From assembly GCA_963082875.1 (NCBI GenBank), contig OY720101.1, positions 7,874,001 through 7,938,000 of the forward strand: a stretch of DNA of 64,000 nucleotides, given 5' to 3'. Under the pieces are notes generated by a model. The model worked only from the letters and a program-made list of their open reading frames with translations. It did not search any database and was not told the DNA's origin. Each line of letters opens with the position of its first letter. Position 1 is the first letter of the stretch. The position numbers were made by a program, and so were the translations under genes. This DNA is from Corella eumyota (Eukaryota; Chordata; Ascidiacea; Phlebobranchia; Corellidae). This document shows positions 1 through 11,029 of this stretch, piece after piece.

Positions 1-190
1 AACATCACTACCCCGACCCAGTCCCGAATTGCTTGTAGCAGTTTGTGGTATTACAGATTATAATTGCCCAGTAATTAAGCTGCTAATTAAGCACTGGTTC
101 AGCAGAAGTTCATAACTGTTCATAGTTACTCAAGGGAAATACAGGATGAGATCACTAGGAATAGAACCCAGGACCTCATGCAGTGAAGGA
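1..190 (-). repeat. tRNA-derived SINE (family 1), partial copy at window edge
   Basis: On the minus strand this matches the SINE seen whole at 39400-39690: the box-B side (AGGTCCTGGGTTC), the middle with CTTAATTAGCAG and the 3' part all align. It lies in the intron before the GPCR exon. It is diverged and cut by the window start. Confidence 0.8.
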
Positions 191-222
191 AAATAGGATT
201 TCATTTGTTTATTTCAATTTAG

Positions 223-615
223 ATTATGATGCTGGTTATTGGATGTGTATTTGTAGTGCTTTGGCTTCCCCAAGAGATTTTGTTGATGGAACACGTGGAC
301 GCGCATAGCCATGCAAGTAAAAAGGACGAGTTTGTTGCCTCAGTGGCGGCTCTTATCGGTCTTAGCAATTCGGCGTTAAATTTTTTTCTTTATTGTATGA
401 CAGTTAAAAAATTTCGTGCTGCAGCATGGAAATCTATATCTTCAAAACTTTGTTTTAATATTAACAGCGATAGGTTATGCTGTTTTAAAAAAAATCTTAA
501 CGCTGGTGCTTCCAATCCCAACATTGCATTGCGCAGTCCACAGTTACGAATATATAAAAAAGGAAAATGTAAGCCAACTAACAAAAACGATATTATTCAA
601 GCAGAAAAGTTTTAA
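223..615 (+). CDS. Class A GPCR, 3'-terminal exon (TM6-TM7 and C-tail)
   Basis: The exon follows a splice acceptor (TTTCAATTTAG, ends at 222) and stays open to TAA at 613-615. It encodes the end of a rhodopsin-like receptor. TM6 carries VLWLP, equivalent to the CWxP switch. TM7 carries NSALNFFLY, equivalent to NPxxY with the proline replaced by phenylalanine. It is followed by the KKFRAA amphipathic helix 8 and a cysteine-bearing tail that could be palmitoylated (SSKLC). The layout resembles neuropeptide receptors; subtype and ligand cannot be assigned from one exon. Earlier exons lie outside the window. A polyadenylation signal AATAAA is at 715-720. The ATG at 226 is an internal methionine of TM6, not a start. 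Confidence 0.8.
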   Translation: MMMLVIGCVFVVLWLPQEILLMEHVDAHSHASKKDEFVASVAALIGLSNSALNFFLYCMTVKKFRAAAWKSISSKLCFNINSDRLCCFKKNLNAGASNPNIALRSPQLRIYKKGKCKPTNKNDIIQAEKF

Positions 616-1721
616 AATATTGTTTTTGATTATTTAGATAACATTCTCAGGAAATTATAGAATAATCGTTTCTTTTTCTTTTGCTGTTATTTTTTTGTAA
701 AATATTTATATTAAAATAAATGCGAAAAATTTATAAATAATAACTTACTGTAGTTGGTAAAGACAGATATTGCATAAAACTTATTTTGTAGATACAACTT
801 TTTATAAATTTTAGGCTTTACCAATATTTATAAGATGCAAGATGTATGATATATTTTTTAAGTAAACCCAAGACCAAAGCTTTAACTTACGCTTAAGTCG
901 AAACTAGACTTTTACCAAAGAACCACAAACAGGTTTATTTTAGGCTTAATCTAGGCTTAAGATTTCGATGTTGATCTTACAGTTGGAGTAAGTTTAAATG
1001 GGAGGCCTCCCAGCAACACTGGGAGGCCAACCGCTTCTCCGTACGTGGATATTCATTGGTTCTATAAGTGCGTCTGATCAACTTGTAGTGCCTTTAGGCC
1101 GATAGCTTTGATCGACTGTTCGCTTAATTTTGGATATCGGATCACCTACGCTATGTCAGCAACTGTTTTTCTCCTGAATTTGGCTCAAGTTTTTACGCCT
1201 TCATCCGTCGTTGTCTTTAGGTTGCTCGCTAGTTCTTTTTGTTAGATGCCTTGCGCTTGTTGTGTGTCTTGGTTTGTTTGTTATAGACTAAATAGAGCTT
1301 GTTGGTTATAGAACTTTGCTTGTGACAGTTTTTCTTAGTCGGTATGTTTGTTTGGCCTGCTTACACTTTTAGAATGTAACGTTAGACATCTATTATATTT
1401 AAAGAATTTTTTCTTGTATAACAAAGTAATAGTATTAGTATGTCATGTGCATCAAGTAGCTATTTTTATAGCAAACACCTATTTAGGATAGCTTATAAAT
1501 ATTAATGCAATTGAACTACAGTAGCTTCCTATAATATAAAATATTGTAGCAAATAGAAACCTGTACCCAAGTAGTCGTATATATACGGTCAAATGTTTTT
1601 TACTTAATTGAAATCTAAATAGGATTTTTAATTCGCATAAAAGATATCTTTAAGGATCAATTAAATTTTTTGATCGACGGCCAACGAATACATGTTATCC
1701 GCATGGGCATATCAAGCATTT
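616..1721. other. Intergenic; GC-richer patch with a hairpin at 1004-1028
   Basis: Apart from the GPCR poly(A) signal, no gene is seen. About 1000-1370 is clearly richer in G+C than its surroundings. It opens with a perfect 10-bp stem: GGCCTCCCAG at 1004-1013, loop CAACA, and CTGGGAGGCC at 1019-1028. No open frame of note; origin unknown. Confidence 0.5.
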
Positions 1722-1968
1722 TGACCATTATCCATACATGTTGTGGGAAGGTCGACTTCATGACTTAAACATAGAGTAACATTAACATTAGTTACTCCAA
1801 GCCAGTTTCGAGTTGTCTTTCGCAGTTTGGTATATTATAGAATATAATTGCCCAATAATTACGCTGTGATTAAGCGCAGGTTCAGCACTAGTTTTTAGGG
1901 CCTTTTTTAAGGGTGCTAATGCATAAAAGCACTGCAGTGGGGATTAAACCAAGGACCTTATGTAATAA
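1722..1968 (-). repeat. tRNA-derived SINE (family 1), diverged copy
   Basis: Minus-strand copy whose 3' end (GTCGACTTCATGACTTAAAC on the plus strand) is at the left and whose tRNA-like part is at the right. It has several small changes against the copies at 2777 and 39400. Confidence 0.8.
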
Positions 1969-2060
1969 AGATATTGGAATTAACTTGGTTGTGAACTTTA
2001 TTAATTTAACAAAAGATAGCTTTCATTTAAAATTGTGACCTAGGCTTAAATTAATGGATA

Positions 2061-2687
2061 TTATTTATTTTTCTTTTTAGTAAATTTAAATCCTTGTGGG
2101 GTTTGTTTAATTTCAAATGAATTTTCAGAATTCATCATATCTTTGATTAGTTTATTTCCCAATCCTTCAAATGCTTTCGACAATATAAAATTCAAGGGAC
2201 CTTTTTTAGTGTTTGTTTGAGAAAATTGTTGAGAAGAAAATTCTTTCATTAATTTTTGAAACATTTCTGCAGCTTCCTTTTCGTTTATATTTGTATGTTG
2301 ATAAGTCCATTGTTGCTGGCTGTTGGTGTTATGTTTGCCAAATGGACTTTGATAGTTGCCATGGCTACTATTGTTGTGTGAACCAAACATGTCATAATCT
2401 TTTTTGGTTTTACTTTTTCCCAAAATATCATAGGCTTCGGAAATGTCTTGAAATTTTTTTGCTGCATCTTTGTCTCCTGGGTTGGAATCCGGATGATACT
2501 TTTTTGCCAACTGAAAATAGGCAGATTTGATTTCTTTTTCGGAAGCATTTTTGGATACATTTAGGATATCATAGTAATCCTTTGACATTTTATTGGTACC
2601 AGTATAAAAAAAATGTTTGTTTATGTAGGTACAAATGGGATATGCATCTGTTAGACCAAGCCCAGTTATTCTTCTTAAATTTAACAT
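2061..2687 (-). CDS. Intronless J-domain (DnaJ/HSP40) protein, probably mitochondrial
   Basis: One uninterrupted frame of 208 residues. The J-domain covers about residues 36-100 with the HPD tripeptide at 65-67 (KKYHPDSNPGDKDAAKKFQ), which stimulates Hsp70 ATPase activity. The sequence SKDYYDILNVSKNASEKEIK is typical of DNAJA3/Tid1-type J-domains. The first ~33 residues are basic and poor in acidic residues (MLNLRRITGL), as in a mitochondrial presequence; a second methionine at residue 34 would give a form without it. There is no cysteine-rich zinc domain and no DnaJ C-terminal beta domains, so the protein is much shorter than DNAJA3 (~450-480 residues). The rest is Q/N-rich with a basic C-terminus. 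The exact paralogue is not assigned. Confidence 0.85.
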   Translation of the reverse strand: MLNLRRITGLGLTDAYPICTYINKHFFYTGTNKMSKDYYDILNVSKNASEKEIKSAYFQLAKKYHPDSNPGDKDAAKKFQDISEAYDILGKSKTKKDYDMFGSHNNSSHGNYQSPFGKHNTNSQQQWTYQHTNINEKEAAEMFQKLMKEFSSQQFSQTNTKKGPLNFILSKAFEGLGNKLIKDMMNSENSFEIKQTPQGFKFTKKKNK

Positions 2688-2776
2688 GATCAGATGATGT
2701 TAATGCCTAAAAATTGTAAAAATCAATTAGTTTAATACTTGAATCTTATTATTTAAAAAAATTGTTGTCAATAAAC

Positions 2777-3045
2777 CGGCAGCGCGGTGTAGTGGTAAGA
2801 ACACTTGCTACATCACACATGAGGTCGTGGGTTTAATCCCCACTGATCTCATGCTGTAGCGTCCTTGAGTAAGGCGCTATAAACGGTACGAACTCTTGCT
2901 GAGCCAGCACTTAATCAGCAGTATAATTATCGGGCAATTATAATCTACAGGCAACTCGAGACTGGGTCGGAGTAACTGACTCTATGTTTAAGTCGCGCAT
3001 TCGACTTTCCCACATCGAGGATAAAAATATATACAGAAAAAAAAA
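2777..3045 (+). repeat. tRNA-derived SINE (family 1)
   Basis: Near-complete copy with a tRNA-like head (GTGTAGTGGTAAGAACAC), a box-B-like GGGTTTAATCCCC, the shared body and the 3' end ACATCGAGGATAAAAATATA before an A-rich stretch. It lies upstream of the J-domain gene in opposite orientation. Confidence 0.85.
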
Positions 3046-3857
3046 TATACTTTAAAACTGTTCTATATTAAACATGAATGATATATTTAACCTATTATCA
3101 AGGTATATTTGGCCTACAAGTCCTTTTTATTTTGCACCTTTGACCTTCAAAAATAAATGCAAAAATATACCTTTACTTATATTTACAAAAGGCATGTCCC
3201 AGGGGCCGTAAGGTTTTTGGTTGTGAAGTTTTTTAAGTTCTTATGTTTACAATGCAACGGTTCATTAACGCGAGGATAAATTACAGACAAATATTTGGGC
3301 ACTATGTAAAAAGCGGAGTGCTTGTGCGGAGTGTTTTACAGCGGTTGTTACGAGTACGGATCGTCTAGGACGCATAACCCTGAGCAATGATCGTATATAC
3401 CCGAGTACGGATCGACTCGTCTTTTTTTTAAACTATAAATTAATTAGTTTAAAGGTCTGGGTGTTTTATAAACTCTTTGTTTGCTAAATTGCTTAAAATA
3501 TTATTATTGCTGTGGTGTTCTGATAATTGCTAAAAGTCAATAAATTATTTTTTACAACGAGGATAAATATGGATAAAAAAAAACACTGATGCGTATCAAA
3601 GACAATGGACAACACGGCAAAACACTCTTTCTTTTTTAGTTCGTTGTTTTGCTTGCTTTAATGCTCATCAAATCTTTAATCTAACATATAAAAAAACAGT
3701 CTGTTAGTGCGTTAAGTCCCTTCTAATTAATAAAGGAATATCCACTTGTTGGGCCTGCCATTTATCAGTCTGTAGGCGTGTCGCCTGTGTTTGCTGCTTA
3801 TTGATTTGTTGATTATTTATCTTGGGATAATCTAAGCAAGGCCTGAGTACGTTTAAA
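3046..3857. other. Intergenic region upstream of YIF1
   Basis: AT-rich. A short direct repeat, GAGTACGGATCG, occurs twice near 3352 and 3402. No open frame or RNA gene recognised. The YIF1 promoter should lie in its right-hand part, but no clear core element is visible. Confidence 0.4.
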
Positions 3858-6228
3858 ATGAATGCTCCGATCGGACACAGTCAAAGTAAGTTGGTTTATT
3901 TATGTATACTGCACTGTATAATTGCTCGGCATATAGACATGTCTGTATGATGTACATCTACATGTAACATACTTAACATAGCATAGGCAAGGTATTATTC
4001 CTTAAAATGTTATACCAAGAATTTAAATATATGGTTATTGGGTTAGTGTTAAAGTAAAAGATGCAAAAGTTGCGGGGTACAGAAAATAGCAAGAACAAGT
4101 GTTAACATTAACAAAATTTTATAAAATGAAAAAAGGGGCAAAATTTTTATACTTTGTTAGCATCATCTCTTTTTGTCAGCATATGCAAAATTTTTATCAA
4201 TTTAAAATCTTTAGCATTATAATAAAAAATTTTGGTCGGCAATGTACAAAACCAACAAGTGTAACTAAAATCGATCATCTATAAAAATATTACTACAAGC
4301 ATAATTTCTACAAAAAAATAAGAATTGTAATTTGTGAATGTTTACTCCCTAGATTCGCAGGCTAGACAAAGAGGTTTAGTACCGGGTGATCCCCAATTAT
4401 TTGAGGACACAAGTCAGATGCGACAGGGAGGTGAATATGGAATACAACAAGGCCAGCCAATGCAACCGGGAGCCTTTCCTGGTTCTAACTTAATCAATGA
4501 TCCCATGGCTAATATGGCAATGCAATATGGACACAGTCTGGCTGGACATGGAAAAGATATGCTCGAAAAAAATGTGATTTTTAATAAGCTATTTAAATGT
4601 TATATGTGATTAGGTTATATTGTATATACTTTAACAGAACAATATTAAACGTAGGCTTTTAAAGACTTGCAAGAAAAAGTTAATTAATTTTATTGCTCTT
4701 TTAGGTTGATAAGTACATTTCAATTTCGAAATTAAAATATTATTTTGCTGTTGATACATCCTACGTAGCTAAAAAACTTGCCCTTTTGTCCTTTCCATTT
4801 ACTCATCAGGTATGTTTAAAGTTAAAATTAAATTCTTACAAGTAAAACGTTATTGAACATAAAATTATTGTTAATCAATGTTGATCATTTTAATGACAAA
4901 TATATATTATTTTGTAGGAATGGAGTGTCCAATATCACGAAGATACACCAGTTGCACCTAGGTTTGATGTAAATGCCCCAGATTTATACATACCAGGTCT
5001 ACAAATATTGCAAACACTTGTTAAATCAGTTTAATGAAAATTGTTTAAACAAGATTTAATTAAACTTAAGTTTGTAGGCTATTTTAGTAACCCTGCTTTT
5101 CATGTTTTTTTAAATAGATTGTAAAAAATGTTTCAGATTTTTCTCAAATGCATTTTTTTTTAGTAATGGCCTATGTTACTTACATTCTACTTGCTGGCGT
5201 GTCTCTAGGACTTAGCGGAAAGTAAGTAAAGTTATTTATTTTAACTAACAAGAAAAATAAGTAGTATATTTTATAAAGTTATGCAATCAATATTTAATTT
5301 ACAGATTCAACCCAGAAGAACTGGGAATGCAAGCTAGTAGTGCATTTGTTTGGTATGCAATTGAAATTTGCATTATTATGTTTAGTCTTTATTTAGTAAA
5401 TGCTAAAACAGATTTGTCCAGCTGGGATGTGATATCTTACTGTGGCTACAAATATGTTGGGTAAGTAAGCTCATGTATTGGTATAATCGTAATTATGTAT
5501 ATGTTAAATATAATTTACCTTTGTTTAAAAAATAAATAAATTCATAATTATATAGTTGGTTTGTAGTCTCACAGTTGTGATTCTACAACTGGAGTTATAA
5601 TAAGGTATACCCTTTAGCGGCCTGTCAAAAAGTAACCGCAAAAACAAGAACATCAACCAAATTGCTTTTTTCGTTTTCCTTTTATTGATTGTTAGTCGAC
5701 AGAATAATTTTTTTTTCAAAAAATTGGTTTGATACAAAATTTGGCACACCCAGGGCATTTAGATACGAAAACACAGAATAACTAAACATTGTTTATATAT
5801 GTAAAATTTGTTACAGTTAATTGATCTTTTTTATTTATCCAATTTTTAATTTTGATTTATTTGTCTTTAGAATGATAGCCATACTTACCAGTGGTCTTAT
5901 TTTTCACTCAACTGGATACTGGGTTGTTCTTTGCTACTCAAGTATAACAATCACTTATTTTTCAGTAAGTCAGAAATTTTATATAAAATTATTCATCATT
6001 GAAATAGCAAATTTTTGCACTGTTTTGTATATTACTAAACATAAAACTATTATTACCCTTTTGCAGCTAAAAACACTAAGGTTAAAAATATTACCCCATA
6101 GTGCGGATGAATCTGGATTGGGTACAAATACTGGGGGTAAAAGAAGAATGTATTTGACATTATTTATTTCCCTTATTCAACCTTTACTTATGTATTGGTT
6201 AACCTATCATCTCAGTGCAATAAATTAA
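3858..6228 (+). CDS. YIF1: YIF1 (Yip1-interacting factor), ER-Golgi membrane protein
   Basis: Eight exons: 3858-3885, 4353-4573, 4705-4809, 4918-4996, 5164-5221, 5305-5460, 5871-5964, 6067-6228. The phases close on 300 residues (human YIF1A 293). Family landmarks appear in order: the proline/glutamine-rich N-terminus; [31 protein letters not shown]; the hydrophobic segments encoded by the last four exons; [18 protein letters not shown]; and the terminal [11 protein letters not shown]1 pairs with YIPF proteins in COPII/Golgi membranes and works in ER-to-Golgi transport. The second exon uses donor GTGATT, weaker than the other donors (GTAAGT, GTATGT, GTCTAC). In exon 7 the frame runs on into the intron, so an intron-retaining transcript would stay open to the normal stop. 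Poly(A) signal AATAAA at 6567-6572. Confidence 0.93.
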
Positions 6229-8087
6229 GAATTTTATTTTAAATATCATAATAACAAAGCACCTAACTTGGCTTTATGTAATGCTATAGGCTGGGTATGA
6301 ATTTGAATGTAATGAGAGCTTATATTTAATTTACCGTATTTTTAAGTGTTGTAATATAGTTAAAATAATTAGGTCCTGTAAAAAAAATATATTCTGCAAA
6401 TTTATTTTTTAAAAAACAGTTTTGAATGCTTTGTTTTTATAGATGTAAAAGATATTGTTAAAGGAATATTTAAAGTGCATGTTAGACATGATGTAGTATA
6501 TAGTTATAAACTAACAAGCTCTTAACTTTTGTGGTGTACAACAACTAATAGTTGCTTACTTCTAGAAATAAACCATTTGTTTGGTAATTTTTGTGATGTC
6601 TCGGCGTAAAAAAACTATACGCAGCAGTTACTGATATATGAATGGTGCTATCTAAAAGTGGGATACAGGGGCCAACAAGAGCATTATACATCAGTTTTTG
6701 GTCGGTATCGACATAAATCATCCTTAAAACAAATTTAATTTTCTTCCTAATTTTGCAAAAAAGAATGTTAATATTCTAGAGAACATTATTTTTTTTTCAT
6801 ATTACTTTAAGGTGATAGCTGATAGGTATTATATTTTTTATTGGGTATGGGTGTGATATTGTGACGTGTATAAGCTATCTGTAAACGCGGGCTCAAGGGC
6901 AAATGATGAGGCAATGGTGCGGCTCGAATTCGAAATCTTTCGGCTCGTAGTTCGCTGCCATGACCGCTTAACCAGACGGCGGAAATTTCGTTAAAAGCTT
7001 TTGGACGAAAATAAAGCTACTCTGTTATCGCTAGCCTAAGCTGTTACGACTGGTTTTGGAGTTCAAAAAGACCAAAGATTAACCCAGGACGAAACATTTG
7101 ACTAAATGATGGCACAAACCTATCGTGAATTGGCCATTAATGGTACAACTGAATCTTCGTAGAAAGTTGTAAATTTTAACTTTTTAGTAATATTTAACAA
7201 AATTAGTATTCTAGACATCTGATATTGACCCTTATAAGTATTTTGTTAAAGAGAAAGCTCTTATGTGCTTATAAATTTAAGATGTCATATTTAACATATA
7301 TGTTTTAGTTTTCCAAAAATAATGGGGTTTAAATTTTCGTTTCTAAGCCATAACGTGCTGATTTCTTTATTGGGGTTTAACCTTAAAATTTATTTTCTTA
7401 AAGGTTATAGGAAAATAATAAAACAGTAAATGGAACTATATTAAAACTTTACATACATATTTTTAATTAGTTAAACTGTTTATTATTACAAATATTATTT
7501 TACAAGCCTAAAAAATACATTAATAAGTTAGGGAACGTAGTTTTAAAGAACTAATCAATATTGCAAATACCTATAGGACAACAAAATACCAAACACTAAT
7601 TAGGCTACTTTGATTTTATTTCACTAGTTTGCAGTTTTCCAATGTTAAATCACATTTCTTCATGAAGTTTACAACAGGCTTTGTGATGTCACTGTAGCAG
7701 TTCCAGTTATCAAACCAATTTAAATATTTTTAAATAAATCCTAATAATTCTGAAATATAGAAAAAACATTTAAAAACACAATTAAATTTGTACACCTTAT
7801 CAAGTTTAATATTACTATAAAAAATATGTGCTTTAATATTTTGATATAAAAACTGTTTAATAAGCTTTAAATGAATCGCATAAAAAACAGCTAAAACATG
7901 GTTATAACATAACATATGCAAAAAAAAGAAAAAGGCTTTTTCAAACAAAAGTATTTTTTTACAAATATATATTGTTTTAGCATGGTTTTAAGGCACAAAT
8001 CTGCACACGATATAAATATTTTTAAACATATATAAGAGTAAAATACTATCAATATTTATTCAGGTTCAAAAGCTGATCATTTGTGCC
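6229..8087. other. Intergenic, with one SINE-like copy
   Basis: Holds the YIF1 3' UTR and poly(A) signal, a second-family SINE-like copy (6840-6982, listed separately), and otherwise AT-rich sequence with no supported gene. The small open frame on the minus strand at 7730-7948 is low-complexity and has no recognisable domain. Confidence 0.5.
6840..6982 (-). repeat. tRNA-like SINE (family 2)
   Basis: On the minus strand there is a perfect box-A match, TGGTTAAGCGG (plus 6964-6974), followed 34 bases on by a box-B-like AATTCGAGCCG (plus 6920-6930), then a body shared with 22533-22620 and 34900-35030. It has no acceptor stem, so it is a tRNA-derived repeat rather than a tRNA gene. Confidence 0.6.
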
Positions 8088-8635
8088 TTAACATTTCTTT
8101 ACAACAAACTTTAAAATAAATGACATGGCCTCACATTTTCCAATCCAATGTTGACAATTCATAATCATATCTTGATTCTGATTAGTATGTTGGTAGATCG
8201 TGAGCGAAGTTTGGAAATCAGATAATGCTTTTTCTTATTGACCAAGTTCATATCTGCACAATCCAATCCAATAATGGTTGTTAGCAACGTCACTGCTTTT
8301 AGTTGGATCGTCAATAATTTGTTGTTGAATTACAAGTAAAGTTTTAAAATCAGCTAATGCTTCTTTATATTGACCTAGCTCATATTTGCACAAGCCAATC
8401 CAATAACGACGATTAACAACATCATCACTCTTAGTTGGATATTCATCAGTTGTTTGGTAGATTTCAAGTGAAGTTTGAAAATCTGATAATGCTTCTTTAT
8501 TTTGACTAAGCTGATATTTACACTTTCCAATTAAATAATGATCGTTAGCAACATCAACGCTGTTAGTTGGATCGTCTACAATTTTTTGATGTATTTCAAG
8601 TGAAGTTTGAAAATCTGATAATGCTTCTTTATAAT

Positions 8636-9409
8636 TATGGTTCGAAATCTTAGATTTCGAAACATATTGTTATTGTCATTATATTTATTATTATTATTAT
8701 TGTTTTTATTCTTATTTGACAAATTTTGAAAGACGATAACTTTTGTTCTTTAAAACTAAAAGTTCTGAATTTTTAGTATGTTTGTTATTATCCCAACGAA
8801 TCGCAAACCTCCTATTAACGACATTTAAATGTCACTAATTACTAATTAATATATTTTATTATTAAAATTTAAAGATTAAATTTGCTGAAATTTTAATATG
8901 TTGTTGGTATTATTATTTTGTATGTTGCTATTTAAAATGAAGATTTAACTCTAGCTAAATATCGTTTAATCATTATTTTAGTTTTTTTATAAAATAACGA
9001 ATCAGTCTAAGTTTAACGCTTGAATAATTTAATAGCTTTCTGGTCGCCGTCAAAAATCGTCCTTTTCGCTGTCCATTAAAGTAAAAAATATTGGTTGAAA
9101 ATTTAAGTAAAATGTTAAAATATAAGTAAACAATGTGTAAAATTTTTGTTTTAATTGTTTTGTTATTATTATATTTTAATACTTGTTTGATTACTAAAAA
9201 ATTAAGATCGGTATTTTGCTTTTAAATTTAGTTTACTTTTATATTACAATATCTATGAGTGCGTGTTCGCTTGTTAAAATTAGGTTTAAATATAAAAAAG
9301 TTCATATTTAAATTTATAATTTAATTAATAAACCTACTAAATAAATTATATTTATAAAAAAAATCAAACAATTTCGAACCATATTTTATTTATCAAATAA
9401 ATCTAGTTA
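8636..9409 (+). mobile_element. Helentron/HINE-like non-autonomous element inside the TPR array
   Basis: It opens with ATGGTTCGAAAT and a near-perfect palindrome (arms TTCGAAATCT and AGATTTCGAA with one base between). It closes with the inverse complement ATTTCGAACCAT, then a small hairpin (ATTTAT, loop CAA, ATAAAT) and CTAG. The same ends recur at 47529-49720. TPR coding sequence resumes on both sides. The flanks are too diverged to fix a target duplication. Confidence 0.65.
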
Positions 9410-11020
9410 CCTAGCTTAAATTTGCACTTTGCAATAAACGTGGACAATTAACGACAGCTCTGCTGTTAGTCGAATCGTTAACAATTAATTGTTGAATTTC
9501 ATGTGAAGTTTGCATTTCAAATAAAGCTTTTTTATATTGACCGAGCTCATATTTGCACAATTCAATCCAATAATGACAATAAGCAACACTGCTTTTAGTT
9601 GGATCGTCATCAAATTGTTTGTGGAATTCAAGTGAAATTTGGAAATCGGATAATGCGTCTTTATATTGACAGAGCTCATATTTGCACAATCCAATTCTGT
9701 AATAACAATAAGCAACACTGCTTTCAGTTGGATCAACATTAATCTGTTGGTGGATTTTAAGTGAAATTTGGAAATCGGATAATGCTTCTTTATATTGACA
9801 GAGCTCATATTTGCACAATCCAATTCTGTAATGACAATAAGCAACACTGCTTTTAGTTGGAGTAGCATTAATTTGTTTGTAGTTTTCAAGTAAAATTTAA
9901 AAATCGGTTAATGCGTCTTTATAGTGACGGAGCTCATATTTGCACTTCCCAATCCAATAACGACGAATAGCAACAACCCTACTTTTAGTTGGATAGTCAT
10001 TAATTTGTTGATAAATCGTAAGTGAAGTTCGAAAATCGGACATTGCTTTTTTATAAAGACCGAGCTTGTATTTGCATTTTCCAATCCAAAAATGACAATT
10101 ATCACCGTCACTTTTTGAGTTGTTGGTAAGCTCAGTTTTAAATATTTTCGGGTTCCACCACTTTATAGCATAGGTATAAGAACCTAAAATATAACATATT
10201 GCTGGAACCAAAATTATTTTAGGTTTTGCTATTTTATCAAGGTCAAATAAATTTTCTTGAAATGTTGAAATTATTAAAAAATATTCAACAAGGCTTTTTA
10301 TCCCAACCGTTTTATCTATAATTTTACTTTCTATTTCTGATTGTTGAACCATATCATCTTGTGATTTCACATTCATGTAAACTCGTAATCTTGTCTCACA
10401 TGCAACAGCAATGGCAAATTTAAGATCACAACCAACTTCTTTATTTAATATTTTTTGTTGAACAAGAACTTCTAGAATGTCAAAGCAGCAAGATTTCTTT
10501 ATGTCATGAAATTTACCTATTGCTGAAACAAATAAAGTTGAACTTCTGTAAATCATTTTTTTTATGTTAAAGTTGTTGCAATCCTGCAAGTTTTCTAATT
10601 GAGTTACCACATCAAAATATTTTATATTGTTATGGATTTGTTCTTTAACTGAAATTTTATATTGCATTACATTTAATAAAGACATTTCCTTATTAACAAA
10701 TTTCTGAAATTGTTGATATGTTTGCTTATTACCAGCAACAAAACACGATGTCATCAACATATCAGCCAGGTGGTAACCATTTTTTATATCCTCATCTGAC
10801 CTAATAAAACTTGCCATTTTGCTAACTGTTTGAATTAGTTTAAGTGTAAAAGGTATTTTTTCTGTTTTAACTTGCCTTCCTAGTGGAGATTTACAAGCAT
10901 AAGGAAACATTCCATCAAAGGAAATGCCCAGGAGTGTAACAGCATCGTAAAAATTAAATTTAGTTGTGTTGATTAAAGTGTTTATATTAGCGTCATAACT
11001 CATGCATTGTCTTTGTTCCC

Positions 11021-11029
11021 ATAATTCAT
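11021..11029. repeat. Left target-site duplication of the MULE
   Basis: ATAATTCAT, identical to 15233-15241. A 9-bp target-site duplication is the usual length for the Mutator superfamily. Confidence 0.9.

Larger units (their letters stand above)
8088..11029 (-). pseudogene. Decayed DUF294-like / tetratricopeptide-repeat gene
   Basis: The 5' part (about 10140-11029) encodes a non-TPR domain with GISFDGMFPYACKSPLGRQ and AIAVACETRLRVYM. From memory this matches the nucleotidyltransferase substrate-binding (DUF294/GlnD-like) part of invertebrate TPR proteins. About nine 42-residue TPR units follow (core ...YWIGLCKYELGQYKEALSDF), encoded by 126-bp tandem DNA repeats. One TAA interrupts DALTDF/ILLENY near 9897, another lies near 8237, the repeat next to 9410 is frameshifted, a Helentron-like element splits the array at 8636-9409, and a Mutator element sits at the 5' side. 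The upstream nucleotidyltransferase half is not seen. Because 126 is divisible by 3, shadow frames of the array also look open. Most likely a dead paralogue of an expanded family. Confidence 0.7.

Noticed and set aside
9485-9889. Second repeat-protein frame on the minus strand
   Set aside because: It is a shadow of the TPR array: a 126-bp repeat unit keeps other frames open as well.
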